DNA of 58,812 bases from an uncultured Clostridia bacterium (GCA_934130025.1 CAKOXG010000004.1:1-58812); one strand, 5' to 3'. Positions 18,920 through 27,714 are shown, counted from the first letter of the stretch. The notes: generated by a model not told the origin, from the letters alone. Program-made: numbers and translations.

Positions 18920-19888
18920 TTAAATTTGACTATTTTTATTTGTTATCTCTTCTAAGTTTAACAGCTCTTGCCACCTTTTGTCAACTTCTTTTTGAAATTC
19001 TTCTATCATCCACTCATTACCGGGTTTGAACATGTGCTTAAAACGTTTTTGTGGACGTAAAAATTCCTCAATTGGTAATTTTTTTGCAGGCTTGTATGAA
19101 ACATGGTAAATTCCATTAATTACTTCAAATAAAGGCCAATAGCAGGTATCTATTGCAAGTTTATTAATTTTCATCAAATCTTCTGTGGCATATCCCCAAC
19201 CACGTGGGCATGGAGCCAAAATATTTAAAAATGTTGGCCCTTCTGTATAAATAGCTTTTTCAGACTTCTCATATAAATCTTTAAAATTTGCAAATGCAGC
19301 AGTTTGTGCAACATAAGGCAGATGATGAGAAACCATAATTTGTGTTAGGTCTTTTCTGGATTGCATCTTGCCAGGAATTACTGTTCCGGCAGGAGAGGTA
19401 GTTGTATCTGCAAATTTTGGAGTAGCAGATGAACGTTGAATTCCTGTGTTCATGTATGCACCATTATCATAGCAAACATATGTCATATCATGGCCTCTTT
19501 CCATTGCTCCTGAAAGAGATTGAAGGCCGATATCATAAGTTCCGCCATCACCGCCAAATGTTATGAACTTTGTCTGAGAGCCATTTTCCTCTTTTAATTT
19601 TCCTTGCCTTTTTAAAGCCTTATATGCGGCTTCAACACCAGAGCAGGTTGCTGCAGCACATTCGAATGCAGTATGAATATATGAATCTGTCCATGCAGAA
19701 TAAGGGTATATACATGTAGAAACTTCCATACATCCTGTAGCGTTTGAAATCACAGCTTTGTCATTTTCATGAAGAGCTCTCATTACCATTCTTGCAACAG
19801 CAGGAGCTCCACAGCCAGCACACATCCTATGTCCTGCAGTAAATCTTGAAGGCTTGTTTGCAATTACTTCTTTTAAATTATATGCCAT
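18920..19888 (-). CDS. porB: Pyruvate:ferredoxin oxidoreductase beta subunit
   Basis: Thiamine-diphosphate-binding subunit. GHRMCAGCGAPAVARM supplies cluster-ligating cysteines, GGDGGTYDIGLQSL is the ThDP/Mg motif and CYDNGAYMNTG its continuation. 322 residues, standard for the four-subunit POR type. It decarboxylates pyruvate with CoA to acetyl-CoA, passing electrons to ferredoxin. Immediately downstream of porA (two bases between). Confidence 0.93.
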   Translation of the reverse strand: MAYNLKEVIANKPSRFTAGHRMCAGCGAPAVARMVMRALHENDKAVISNATGCMEVSTCIYPYSAWTDSYIHTAFECAAATCSGVEAAYKALKRQGKLKEENGSQTKFITFGGDGGTYDIGLQSLSGAMERGHDMTYVCYDNGAYMNTGIQRSSATPKFADTTTSPAGTVIPGKMQSRKDLTQIMVSHHLPYVAQTAAFANFKDLYEKSEKAIYTEGPTFLNILAPCPRGWGYATEDLMKINKLAIDTCYWPLFEVINGIYHVSYKPAKKLPIEEFLRPQKRFKHMFKPGNEWMIEEFQKEVDKRWQELLNLEEITNKNSQI

Positions 19889-19890
19889 AA

Positions 19891-21084
19891 CTATTTAACC
19901 TCCCTTCTTAATCCAAAATATCTGTATGGATTACCAATTTCGCCAGTTTTTTCGATTTTTTGTAAATCTTCAAAAACACCTAATAATTCCTTTGTTGTGG
20001 TATCTCTACCGCCAATACCGTAAACGTAGTTAACAACGGGAACGTGAGTGCCCCCTAAAGCGTACATTGCAGAAGTAACATCTGTAAATAGAGGACCACC
20101 TGCAGCATTAACACTATCATCCTTATCAAGAACTGCAACTGCTTTTAAATGTGAAAGAGCCTTAGCAACTTCTTCTGCTGGGAAAGGCCTGTAAACACGA
20201 ATTTTTAATAATCCTGCTTTAATACCATTACGTCTTAAATCGTCAACAACTGATTTCGTTGTTCCAGCTGTTGAATTCATACACACAATTGCAATTTCTG
20301 CATCATCTAATTTATATTCTTCAAAGAAACCATATTTTCTTCCCGTCATTTTCTCAAATTTGTCTGCTACATCCAAAATAACTTTTTTAGCATTTCTCAT
20401 TGCCTCTGCTTGTTGATATTTATGCTCAAACAAGAATGCTTGTAAATCCATTGGACCCATTGCTACAGGTTCATTTGGATTTAATAAATAATGCTCTGTT
20501 TTGTACTCGCCAACGAAATTCTTTACCTTTTCATCTTCTATAAGTTCAATATTTTCTATAGAATGAGAAGTTATAAATCCATCTTGGCAAACCATTAGAG
20601 GAAGCATAACATTTTTATTTTCAGCTATTTGATGAGCCATAATTAAATTGTCATATGCTTCTTGATTGTTTTCCGAAAATAGCATAATCCAACCAGCATC
20701 TCTAACTCCCATAGCATCCGAATGGTCATTGTGTATATTTAATGGACCTGATACAGCTCTATTTACTAGTGACATAACTATTGGAAGCCTTGAACCAGAA
20801 GCAATATACAGCATTTCCCACATAAAAGACAAACCATTTGCAGAGGTTGCTGTCATGGCTCTTGCTCCTGCAGCTTCTGCACCAATACAAGCACTCATAG
20901 CACTGTGCTCACTTTCTACTGCAACAAATTCAGTATCTACTTGACCATTGCTAACAAAGGTAGAAAAATACTGAGGAATTTCAGTAGATGGTGTAATTGG
21001 GAAAGCAGCAACTACATCAGGATTAATTTGTTTCATTGCAACTGCTGATGCCTCATTTCCACTTAAACGTTCTCTTATACCCAT
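19891..21084 (-). CDS. porA: Pyruvate:ferredoxin oxidoreductase alpha subunit
   Basis: Residues 1-230 form the pyrimidine-binding ThDP-enzyme fold (MKQINPDVVAAFPITPSTEI, TATSANGLSFMWEMLY) and the rest the domain II fold with VCMNSTAGTTKSVVDDLR. 397 residues, usual for the 2-oxoacid:acceptor oxidoreductase alpha subunit. Its ATG overlaps the stop of porD by one base, so the two are translationally coupled. Confidence 0.93.
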   Translation of the reverse strand: MGIRERLSGNEASAVAMKQINPDVVAAFPITPSTEIPQYFSTFVSNGQVDTEFVAVESEHSAMSACIGAEAAGARAMTATSANGLSFMWEMLYIASGSRLPIVMSLVNRAVSGPLNIHNDHSDAMGVRDAGWIMLFSENNQEAYDNLIMAHQIAENKNVMLPLMVCQDGFITSHSIENIELIEDEKVKNFVGEYKTEHYLLNPNEPVAMGPMDLQAFLFEHKYQQAEAMRNAKKVILDVADKFEKMTGRKYGFFEEYKLDDAEIAIVCMNSTAGTTKSVVDDLRRNGIKAGLLKIRVYRPFPAEEVAKALSHLKAVAVLDKDDSVNAAGGPLFTDVTSAMYALGGTHVPVVNYVYGIGGRDTTTKELLGVFEDLQKIEKTGEIGNPYRYFGLRREVK

Positions 21085-21392
21085 TATTTTTCAGCTCCTT
21101 CCTTCATTTCTATTGCACCAAAAGGACAAACTTTTGCGCAAACACCACATCCTTTGCAGTAATCATAATTAAAATCCTTTCTTTTTAAAGTATTTTTTTC
21201 AACAGGAATTGAATCATCAGGACAAACAGGAAAACATAAACCACATTGTGTGCATTTTTCTTCATACCAAACAGGGCACATGCTTCTCCAATCACCTGTT
21301 TTAAAATTCCTAGCGTTTCCTGCATCATAAATTATTCCACCAGGAGTTAGGCCTTCTACTGGAGTATCCTTATTAATACGCATTTCTGACAT
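21084..21392 (-). CDS. porD: Pyruvate:ferredoxin oxidoreductase delta subunit
   Basis: 102 residues with two [4Fe-4S] motifs, CTQCGLCFPVCP and CKGCGVCAKVCP, carrying electrons from the ThDP centre to the external ferredoxin. Lies between porC and porA in the common C-D-A-B order. A good AAGGAG site precedes the ATG. Confidence 0.93.
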   Translation of the reverse strand: MSEMRINKDTPVEGLTPGGIIYDAGNARNFKTGDWRSMCPVWYEEKCTQCGLCFPVCPDDSIPVEKNTLKRKDFNYDYCKGCGVCAKVCPFGAIEMKEGAEK

Positions 21393-21407
21393 AATTTTCT
21401 CCTTCCT

Positions 21408-21989
21408 TTATTGTATTTTCTTAACATGTTCCAAGGCCATTTTTAAAGCCTTCATATTTCCATCTATAACTTCAGGTTTCTTTGCAAATTTGTGCTTGAA
21501 AGACCCCTGCATGTCTGCTAAAAAAGCATCCTCATCCATAATCCCTGCAACCTTTACAATAGCTGCAAGCATTGGAGTGTTTGGGAAATACCTTCCTAAA
21601 GCCTCTTCCGAGATTTTTCTCGCATCAATGCAATAAATGCCACCTTTATAACCATTTAACGATTTCTTTATCTCATCTTCACTCTTTACAGTGTTTATAA
21701 CTATAGCTCCATCTTCTTTTAAACCTGCTGAAACATTAACTGTTTCCAAAAGAGAATCGTCAACTACAACAACATAATCAGGCTCATAAATATTGCTGTG
21801 TATAACAATGGGATTGTTGCTAATGCGATTATAAGCTGTAATTGGTGCACCCATTCTCTCTGGACCATATTCGGGAAAACCTTGAATATATTTACCAGTA
21901 TTAAATGCGGCATCTGCAAGTAAAAGAGAAGCAGTTTTTGCACCTTGGCCACCTCTACCGTGCCATCTAATTTCTATTAAATTTTTCAA
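21408..21989 (-). CDS. porC: Pyruvate:ferredoxin oxidoreductase gamma subunit
   Basis: The N-terminal IEIRWHGRGGQGAKTAS motif defines the 2-oxoacid oxidoreductase gamma domain; PEYGPERMGAPITAYNRI follows. Start chosen at TTG 21989, eight bases after AAAGGGG; the TTG at 22007 would overlap that site. First gene of the por operon, behind a consensus promoter at 22064-22092. Confidence 0.92.
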   Translation of the reverse strand: MKNLIEIRWHGRGGQGAKTASLLLADAAFNTGKYIQGFPEYGPERMGAPITAYNRISNNPIVIHSNIYEPDYVVVVDDSLLETVNVSAGLKEDGAIVINTVKSEDEIKKSLNGYKGGIYCIDARKISEEALGRYFPNTPMLAAIVKVAGIMDEDAFLADMQGSFKHKFAKKPEVIDGNMKALKMALEHVKKIQ

Positions 21990-22063
21990 TGAAAAAACCC
22001 CTTTCAAAATTTTATATATTTATTACATTATTACAAAAGTATAATGCGAATTATCACATGTAA

Positions 22064-22092
22064 AGTATATTATTAAATGGAAAACATGTCAA
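22064..22092 (-). promoter_or_regulatory. Sigma-A promoter of the por operon
   Basis: On the minus strand TTGACA (22092-22087), 17-base spacer, TATACT (22069-22064). Lies 75 bases upstream of the porC start. Confidence 0.8.
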
Positions 22093-22099
22093 GAAATTA

Positions 22100-22127
22100 T
22101 TGACTTATTGTTTGAAATTAGTATATT
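22100..22127 (+). promoter_or_regulatory. Probable promoter of the variable surface-protein gene
   Basis: TTGACT (22100-22105), 16-base spacer, TATATT (22122-22127), divergent from the por promoter, whose -35 box lies only eight bases away. Confidence 0.6.
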
Positions 22128-22193
22128 ATTATAATAATAGAGCATGTTAAGTTATAAAGCATAAAAATGTTAAATTATATGGGAGGAACGCAA

Positions 22194-23348
22194 ATGAAAA
22201 AAGTATTAAAAAAAGTAAAAAACGAAAATGGTTCTATTACGAGTATTGTTCTAGTTACAATATTGTTTTTCATAATTATTTTGTCAACAGCTTTAATGGT
22301 TACATCAACTCAAAGGAAGAGTCAGCTAGATAGTGATTTAACATTAAAGCAAATATACCAAAGAGATGTTGATAATGCTGGCAAAATTGCTGAAAAGCTG
22401 GAAACAAGTATAAACATTCCAATACCTAAGGGTTACTATTTTGTCGGAGGAACTGAAAAGACTGGATATGTAATATCAGATAGCCAAGCAGATGAAAATA
22501 AGTACTTAGGAAAAGGTGATGTTGGAAAAAATTTAGTTGGAAACCAATGGGTATGGGTGCCAGTAGAAACACCAAGTAGCTTATATACAACTGTAGCAGC
22601 AGGACAAAAACTTACTGGAAGTACAGGAGCAAAAACTACAAAATATACAAATTCAGGAATAATAAGTGGAAAAACAAGAGGATTACCTGGAGATACAAGT
22701 AGTTATAGAGAGCCAGATATAGTACCTGAATCAACTAATGGTGATACTGATGAAAGAGCAAAAACAGCAGGATTTAGTAGTCTGGCAAATATGGCAGAGA
22801 CAATGGTAAGTGAATATGAAGAAATGATAGCAAGTTTAGAGAAGTATAAAGGATTTTATATAGGAAGATATGAGTTAACAGCAAATGGAGAGAAGACAGG
22901 AGCAACTCAAACATGTGAAAATGGAGTAAATTGGTATACATTATATAAAAATTGTAAAACATTAGCTGTAGGTTCAAAAGTAAAAACCAGAATGATATGG
23001 GGATTGCAGTGGGATGCGACATGTAATTGGTTAGCAAATTCTGACCCTAGATATAGTATAACAAATTCAAGTACATGGGGAAATTATAGTAATAATACTG
23101 CAGATGGACATGGAACAAAACAAAATACAGGTTCGAGTGAAAGTTGGAAGGCAAATAATATATATGACTTTGCTGGAAACTGTTTTGAATTCACCCAAGA
23201 AGCGTTCAGCACCAACAACAGAGCTTGCAGAGGAGGCTACTATGGCATCTCTGGTTCTTCCTGTCCAGCTTCTTTCCGTAGCTACGACCTTCCTACCGTC
23301 ACCACTAGCTTCGTTGGTTCTCGCCCTACTTTATATTTGATACCATGA
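22194..23348 (+). CDS. FGE/C-type-lectin-fold surface protein, likely DGR target
   Basis: Start chosen at ATG 22194 behind GGGAGG. The N-terminus resembles a pilin-like or single-anchor export signal: a charged start, then a hydrophobic helix (about residues 15-38). The body (from about residue 75) has features of formylglycine-generating-enzyme/sulfatase-modifying folds: VGNQWVWVPVETP, GFYIGRYELT, NIYDFAGNCFEFTQEA, and a C-terminal CRGGYYG...SRPTLYLIP. In this fold the C-terminal half is the usual ligand-binding variable region of diversity-generating retroelement targets. Here that segment has base composition quite unlike the rest of the gene: pyrimidine third positions and high GC. No catalytic role is expected. 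Monocistronic, facing away from por. Confidence 0.8.
   Translation: MKKVLKKVKNENGSITSIVLVTILFFIIILSTALMVTSTQRKSQLDSDLTLKQIYQRDVDNAGKIAEKLETSINIPIPKGYYFVGGTEKTGYVISDSQADENKYLGKGDVGKNLVGNQWVWVPVETPSSLYTTVAAGQKLTGSTGAKTTKYTNSGIISGKTRGLPGDTSSYREPDIVPESTNGDTDERAKTAGFSSLANMAETMVSEYEEMIASLEKYKGFYIGRYELTANGEKTGATQTCENGVNWYTLYKNCKTLAVGSKVKTRMIWGLQWDATCNWLANSDPRYSITNSSTWGNYSNNTADGHGTKQNTGSSESWKANNIYDFAGNCFEFTQEAFSTNNRACRGGYYGISGSSCPASFRSYDLPTVTTSFVGSRPTLYLIP
23205..23330 (+). other. Candidate DGR variable region (VR)
   Basis: Of 42 consecutive codons, 38 end in C or T; the exceptions are AGA, AGA, GGA and CCA. This is what results when AAC/AAT codons of a template repeat are randomised at adenines: first and second bases vary, the pyrimidine third base stays and stops cannot arise. 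Two AAC codons (23214-23219) survive. The segment ends just before TTA TAT TTG, where the protein returns to ordinary AT-rich codons. The matching template repeat and reverse transcriptase are not in the window. Confidence 0.7.
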
Positions 23349-23378
23349 GATATAGAGAGTATAAACTTAAGTGTGCAT

Positions 23379-23398
23379 AATCAAAATTTCTTTTGATT
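23379..23398 (+). repeat. 8-bp stem, 4-base loop hairpin downstream of the variable region
   Basis: AATCAAAA (23379-23386), loop TTTC, TTTTGATT (23391-23398); on the minus strand the loop reads GAAA. Known DGR target sites carry a hairpin/cruciform with an 8-bp stem and GNNA-type tetraloop downstream of the homing site, so this fits well. A weak terminator is the alternative. Confidence 0.6.
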
Positions 23399-23633
23399 TT
23401 ACACAGTTAAAATTAAACGCTCAAAATTAAAAAATATATTATTAAAATAAGAATAAGTTAATAAAAATAAGATAGAAAAAGCCATAATTAGCTTCAAAAG
23501 TTAATTGTGTCTTTTTCTATATTTTACTTGACTTTTTGGCCTTTTGCGTATAAACTATTAATAGAAAATTATGGATGAAAAATTTCATAAATCTCATAAA
23601 AATTGCAATAGTTAGTCATGAATGGAGGATTCT

Positions 23634-24425
23634 ATGGGAGAGGTTATAGTTATAACGTCAGGAAAAGGTGGGGTAGGAAAAACAACTACAACAGCAAATC
23701 TTGGATCTGCCTTAGCACTAAGAGGAAAGAAAGTAGTGCTAGTTGATACAGACATTGGTTTAAGAAACCTAGATGTAGTAATGGGCCTAGAAAACAGAAT
23801 TGTATATGACATTGTTGATGTTGTAGAAGGCAAATGTAAACTAAGACAAGCCCTTATAAAAGACAAAAGATTTGAACAATTATTCTTACTTCCTGCTGCT
23901 CAAACTAGAGATAAAAGTGCAATAAATGAGGAACAAATGAAAGAACTAACTAGCAAACTAAAAGAAGAATTTGATTTTATTTTAATCGATTGCCCTGCTG
24001 GAATTGAACAAGGCTTTAAAAATGCGATCGCAGGTGCAGATAGAGCAATTGTAGTTACAAATGCCGAAATATCTTCAATAAGAGATGCCGATAGAATTAT
24101 AGGACTTTTGGAGGCATCAGAAATAAAAAATCCAGAACTAATAGTAAATAGAATAAGAGCAAATATGGTTAGAAAAGGTGAAATGATGGATGTCGATGAT
24201 ATAGTAGACCTATTATCAATTAACCTTATTGGTGTTGTGCCAGACGACGAATTTATTATTACTCAAACAAATAAAGGTGAACCTGCTGTAATAAACAAAA
24301 AAGCACCTTCTGGAAAAGCATACCTTGAGATTGCAAGAAGAATATTAGGCGAAAATATTGATGTTACAATACCTGGAAGAGAAGAAGGATTTTTCTCTAA
24401 GATAAAGCATATATTTAAAAAATAA
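23634..24425 (+). CDS. minD: Septum site-determining protein MinD
   Basis: ParA/MinD ATPase. The deviant Walker A SGKGGVGKTTTTANLG is at the N-terminus, then DTDIGLRNLDVVMGLENR and the Walker B DFILIDCPAGIEQGF. The C-terminal amphipathic membrane-targeting helix is EGFFSKIKHIFKK. Start chosen at ATG 23634 after GGAGG; the ATG at 23622 lies inside that site. MinD recruits MinC/MinE to position the division septum at mid-cell. minE follows after 60 bases. minC is not adjacent in this window. Upstream at 23528 is TTGACT...TATAAA, a promoter candidate with a short 15-base spacer. Confidence 0.95.
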   Translation: MGEVIVITSGKGGVGKTTTTANLGSALALRGKKVVLVDTDIGLRNLDVVMGLENRIVYDIVDVVEGKCKLRQALIKDKRFEQLFLLPAAQTRDKSAINEEQMKELTSKLKEEFDFILIDCPAGIEQGFKNAIAGADRAIVVTNAEISSIRDADRIIGLLEASEIKNPELIVNRIRANMVRKGEMMDVDDIVDLLSINLIGVVPDDEFIITQTNKGEPAVINKKAPSGKAYLEIARRILGENIDVTIPGREEGFFSKIKHIFKK

Positions 24426-24485
24426 AATCACAAAGATATATGAAAACACACATAAATGAAAAAATATCAATTTGGAGGTACTTAA

Positions 24486-25043
24486 ATGTTTGAAGGCATA
24501 GTTAATTTCTTTAAAAGAATAGGAAAAAAAGAACAAATAGAAGCTAGTTCTAAAGAAACAGCAAAAGAAAGATTACATCTTGTACTTATGCAGGATAGGG
24601 CCAACGTATCGGCAGATTTCTTAGATATGATGCGTAGAGAAATAATAGAGGTAATAAAAAAATACATAGATGTAGATGAAAATGAAATAGATGTAAGGCT
24701 GACAAATGGAAAAAATGAGGACGGAACGACTGGAGCTCCAGCTTTATATGCTAATATTCCTATTGCTGGGATAAAAGAAAGAGAGCCAGAAAAAAAAGAA
24801 AAAATTAATCCTGAAAAAATAGATGAAAAACAAGAAGAGATTAAGGAAGAAGTAAAAGAAATAGAGAAAACAGAAAACATAGAAGAAACAACAGAAACAG
24901 AAGAAAAGGAAATTCTTGAAGAAAAACAAGAAGGTACTGAAGAAGAAGGCAATGAAGATTCAGAAAATGTAGAGGAAGAAGAGAGCGAAGCTTCTGAGAA
25001 ACAAAATGAAAAAGAAGATGCTAAAGAATCTGTAAATGCTTAA
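24486..25043 (+). CDS. minE: Cell division topological specificity factor MinE with long acidic tail
   Basis: Residues 1-90 are a standard MinE: the membrane-binding start MFEGIVNFFKRIGKK, the anti-MinCD helix region (ERLHLVLMQDRANVSADFLD) and the dimerisation domain ending in ANIPI. MinE stimulates the MinD ATPase and drives its release from the membrane. Unusually it continues for about 95 residues as a Glu-rich, low-complexity acidic tail, about twice the usual MinE length (~88 aa). Strong GGAGG behind minD. I infer the tail is disordered; its role is unknown. Confidence 0.9.
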   Translation: MFEGIVNFFKRIGKKEQIEASSKETAKERLHLVLMQDRANVSADFLDMMRREIIEVIKKYIDVDENEIDVRLTNGKNEDGTTGAPALYANIPIAGIKEREPEKKEKINPEKIDEKQEEIKEEVKEIEKTENIEETTETEEKEILEEKQEGTEEEGNEDSENVEEEESEASEKQNEKEDAKESVNA

Positions 25044-25069
25044 ATTTAAATGAAAATGAGGTTTGAAAA

Positions 25070-26176
25070 TTGGGAAGAAAAATACTAAAAAATATGGATT
25101 GGGGCATACTCCTTTGCATAGTAATTCTTCTTACAATTGGTTTGGTAGCGTTATTTTCAGCTACACAAAACTCAAATTATGAAGAATTTAGAAAACAAAT
25201 AATGTGGCTTGCGTTTAGCATCCCACTTGTGATTATATTAACATTTGTAGATTATAAAACAATATCAAAAATATCGCCAATACTATATATAATAATGCTA
25301 ATAACTTTAATAGCAGTATTATTTACTAAAAGCATAAATGGTGCAACAAGTTGGTTTAATATAGGAGGACTATCTATTCAGCCAGCTGAATTTGCAAAAG
25401 TTATAGTAATAATCTCACTTGCAACATATATATCTAGATTGCAGGAACAAGGTAAAGATCAAATAAGTAGGCCAACACGATTACTACTTGCACTGCTAAT
25501 AGTGGCTGTTCCAATATTGCTTATAATAAAACAACCAGATTATGGAACGGCATGTACTTTTGTTGTTGCAACTATTTTTATGTTATTTGCAGCCGGTATA
25601 AAAAAAAGATACATAATAACAGGAATACTTCTTACAGTTATTTTACTTCCTGTATTATACTTCTTTGTATTGCCAGAGCATGCTAAAACGAGAATTGATG
25701 TTTTTTTAAACCCAAATCTTGACCCAAGAGGAGCTGGATATAATGTTATCCAATCAAAGCTTGCAATTGGAGCAGGGGAATTTTTAGGAATGGGTGTGCT
25801 AAAAGGAAATCAAACTCAACTTGGATTTTTATATCCAAAATCGACTGACTTTATTTTTGCAGTAATTGGAGAAGAGATGGGATTTATAATTGCTGCTACA
25901 GTAATAGTAACATATGTAATATTAATTACAAAAGCAATATATATTGCTAAAACAGCAAAAGATAATTTGGGATCATATATTGCAATAGGAATTGCAGGGG
26001 TATTTTTATTTCATATGACAGAGAATATAGGAATGACTATGGGATTGCTACCAATAACTGGAGTTCCACTTCCTTTTGTAAGTTATGGAGGAAGTTCATT
26101 GTTAACAAATTTAATGATGATTGGATTATTATTGGGTATAAGTGGAAGAAGGCAAAAAGCAATTTTTGTTGATTAG
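25070..26176 (+). CDS. rodA: Peptidoglycan glycosyltransferase RodA (SEDS family)
   Basis: Ten or so hydrophobic segments through 368 residues. SEDS signatures include INGATSWFNIGGLSIQPAEF with the conserved acidic/basic residues, KQPDYGTAC, and near the end PITGVPLPFVSYGGSSL. RodA polymerises glycan strands during elongation with a class B PBP. TTG start, 27 bases after minE, so co-transcribed with the min genes. RodA rather than FtsW is chosen from this min-rodA arrangement, which is common in Clostridia. Confidence 0.88.
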   Translation: MGRKILKNMDWGILLCIVILLTIGLVALFSATQNSNYEEFRKQIMWLAFSIPLVIILTFVDYKTISKISPILYIIMLITLIAVLFTKSINGATSWFNIGGLSIQPAEFAKVIVIISLATYISRLQEQGKDQISRPTRLLLALLIVAVPILLIIKQPDYGTACTFVVATIFMLFAAGIKKRYIITGILLTVILLPVLYFFVLPEHAKTRIDVFLNPNLDPRGAGYNVIQSKLAIGAGEFLGMGVLKGNQTQLGFLYPKSTDFIFAVIGEEMGFIIAATVIVTYVILITKAIYIAKTAKDNLGSYIAIGIAGVFLFHMTENIGMTMGLLPITGVPLPFVSYGGSSLLTNLMMIGLLLGISGRRQKAIFVD

Positions 26177-26191
26177 AAAAGGAGAATTGTT

Positions 26192-27121
26192 TTGAAAATT
26201 GGAAATGTAGAAACAAAAAATAATGTATTTTTAGCTCCAATGGCAGGTATTACAGACCTGCCTTTTAGATTAATATGCAAAGAAAATGGAGCAGGACTTG
26301 TTTATTCGGAAATGGTTAGTAGCAAGGCTTTATTGTATGGGGATGAGAAAACAAAATTGCTATTAAATACATGCGAAAAAGAAAGACCTCTTGCTGTGCA
26401 GATTTTTGGAAGTGATGAAGAGGCAATTTCCTATGCTGCTAAATATGTTAGTAGTTTTGCTGATATTGTAGATATAAATATGGGCTGCCCTGCCCCTAAA
26501 GTGGTGAAAAATGGTGATGGAAGCAGATTACTACTAGACTTAGAGAAAGTAGAAAAAATTGTAAGAGCAGCAGTTTCGAGCTCTTTGGTACCTGTTACGG
26601 TTAAAATGAGAACTGGATGGGATCAGGAAAATATTGTTGCTGTAGAAGCTGCTAAAATTGTAGAAAGAGCAGGAGCATCTGCAATAACAATCCATGGAAG
26701 AACAAGGAGCCAATACTATTCTGGGCAGGCTGATTGGAATATAATAAAAGAAGTTAAAAAATCAGTGAAAATCCCTGTGATAGGAAATGGTGACCTAAGA
26801 AGTACAGCAGATATAAAAAAAGCATTTGATACAACAGGAGTTGATGCTGTGATGATTGGGAGGGCTGCTTTTGGCAATCCATGGATCTTTAGAGAAAATT
26901 ATACTCCTTCCAATGAAGAAAGACTAGCTACAATACTAAAACATCTCGAGCTAGAAATTAAAGAAAAGGGTGAATTTATAGCAATAAGGGAGATGAGGAA
27001 GCACATAGCGGCATACACAAAAAAACTACCAAATTCAAGCGCTTTTAGAAGTGAAATAAATAAACTGGATAGTGAAGAAGATGTAGAAAAATGTTTGAAA
27101 GAATATTTTAAAACTTTATAA
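26192..27121 (+). CDS. dusB: tRNA-dihydrouridine synthase
   Basis: TIM-barrel flavoprotein. APMAGITDLPFRLICKENGA is the family signature, followed by QIFGSDEEAI, DINMGCPAPKVVKNGDGS with the active-site cysteine, VKMRTGW, and GNGDLRS for FMN phosphate binding. It reduces uridine to dihydrouridine in tRNA D-loops with NADPH. TTG start behind AAAGGAG. Bases 27,122-27,323 downstream are AT-rich; I see no antitoxin gene or structure there. Confidence 0.93.
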   Translation: MKIGNVETKNNVFLAPMAGITDLPFRLICKENGAGLVYSEMVSSKALLYGDEKTKLLLNTCEKERPLAVQIFGSDEEAISYAAKYVSSFADIVDINMGCPAPKVVKNGDGSRLLLDLEKVEKIVRAAVSSSLVPVTVKMRTGWDQENIVAVEAAKIVERAGASAITIHGRTRSQYYSGQADWNIIKEVKKSVKIPVIGNGDLRSTADIKKAFDTTGVDAVMIGRAAFGNPWIFRENYTPSNEERLATILKHLELEIKEKGEFIAIREMRKHIAAYTKKLPNSSAFRSEINKLDSEEDVEKCLKEYFKTL

Positions 27122-27323
27122 AAGCCATTATAAAACTCGTAATATTGGAAATAATATAATTAACAGATAAAATTTTTAGAAAATAAAATAAGTTACATAA
27201 CAACAAAACTGGATAAACTGCATATTATAAAATAAGATGCAGATAATAATATTTGTATCAACTATTATTTGAAATATATCTAAAAACAAATCTTAACTAT
27301 ACAAATATTAGGAGTGAATATAT

Positions 27324-27675
27324 ATGATAGTAAAAAGAGGAGATATGTTTTATGCCGATTTAAGCCCTGTGGTTGGCTCAGAACAACGGTGGGATAAGGC
27401 CTGTTGTTATAATACAGAATGACATGGGAAATAAACATAGTCCAACTGTAATTGCAGCAGCTATAACCTCTCAAATGGGAAAAAGTAAGTTACCAACACA
27501 TATAGAAATAGGACCCGAAAATACTGAATTAAAAACAGAATCAATAGTGCTTGCAGAACAAATAAGAACAATAGATAAAAGTCGATTAAAAGAAAAGATT
27601 GGTCATATAGATGATGAAAAAGTAATGAGCCAAATAAATAATGCTTTAGGTGTAAGTTTTGGTTTAGAAAAGTAA
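27324..27675 (+). CDS. mazF: MazF/EndoA-family mRNA interferase, +1 shift at CGG
   Basis: ATG 27324 behind GGAGTG starts MIVKRGDMFYADLSPVVGSEQ, after which codon 22 is CGG (27387-27389). Skipping its C gives GGT GGG ATA and the continuation GGIRPVVIIQND, TVIAAAITSQ and LAEQIRTIDKSRL up to 27675. The joined product of 116 residues matches EndoA/NdoA of Bacillus along its whole length, including the GG and RPV residues of the fold. In frame 0 translation ends after 11 more codons at TGA. MazF toxins cut specific mRNA sequences. No antitoxin gene lies immediately upstream, where EndoAI would be. The change is either a programmed +1 shift or an inserted C. Confidence 0.85.
27387..27389 (+). other. 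In-frame CGG with required +1 shift (mazF codon 22)
   Basis: Context CAA CGG T. The +1 reading CAA (C) GGT GGG gives EQ-GG-IRPV, conserved in EndoA proteins. One of only four in-frame CGG codons in the window. Confidence 0.8.
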
Positions 27676-27688
27676 AACAATATAAAAT

Positions 27689-27714
27689 AGACTAGGAAAC
27701 TTGAATCCTAGTCT
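27689..27714. terminator. Bidirectional terminator between mazF and the HD-GYP gene
   Basis: AGACTAGGA pairs with TCCTAGTCT (9 bp) around an 8-base loop, lying between convergent genes. Confidence 0.75.

Noticed and set aside
23349..23620. Reverse transcriptase or template repeat next to the variable gene
   Set aside because: The 270 bases after the gene are AT-rich non-coding sequence with a hairpin; minD begins at 23634.
27387..27389. A prfB-type slip at a stop codon
   Set aside because: No stop codon lies at the shift sites; frame-0 stops come 2 or more codons later, and no common slippery P-site codon or Shine-Dalgarno-like stimulator precedes them.
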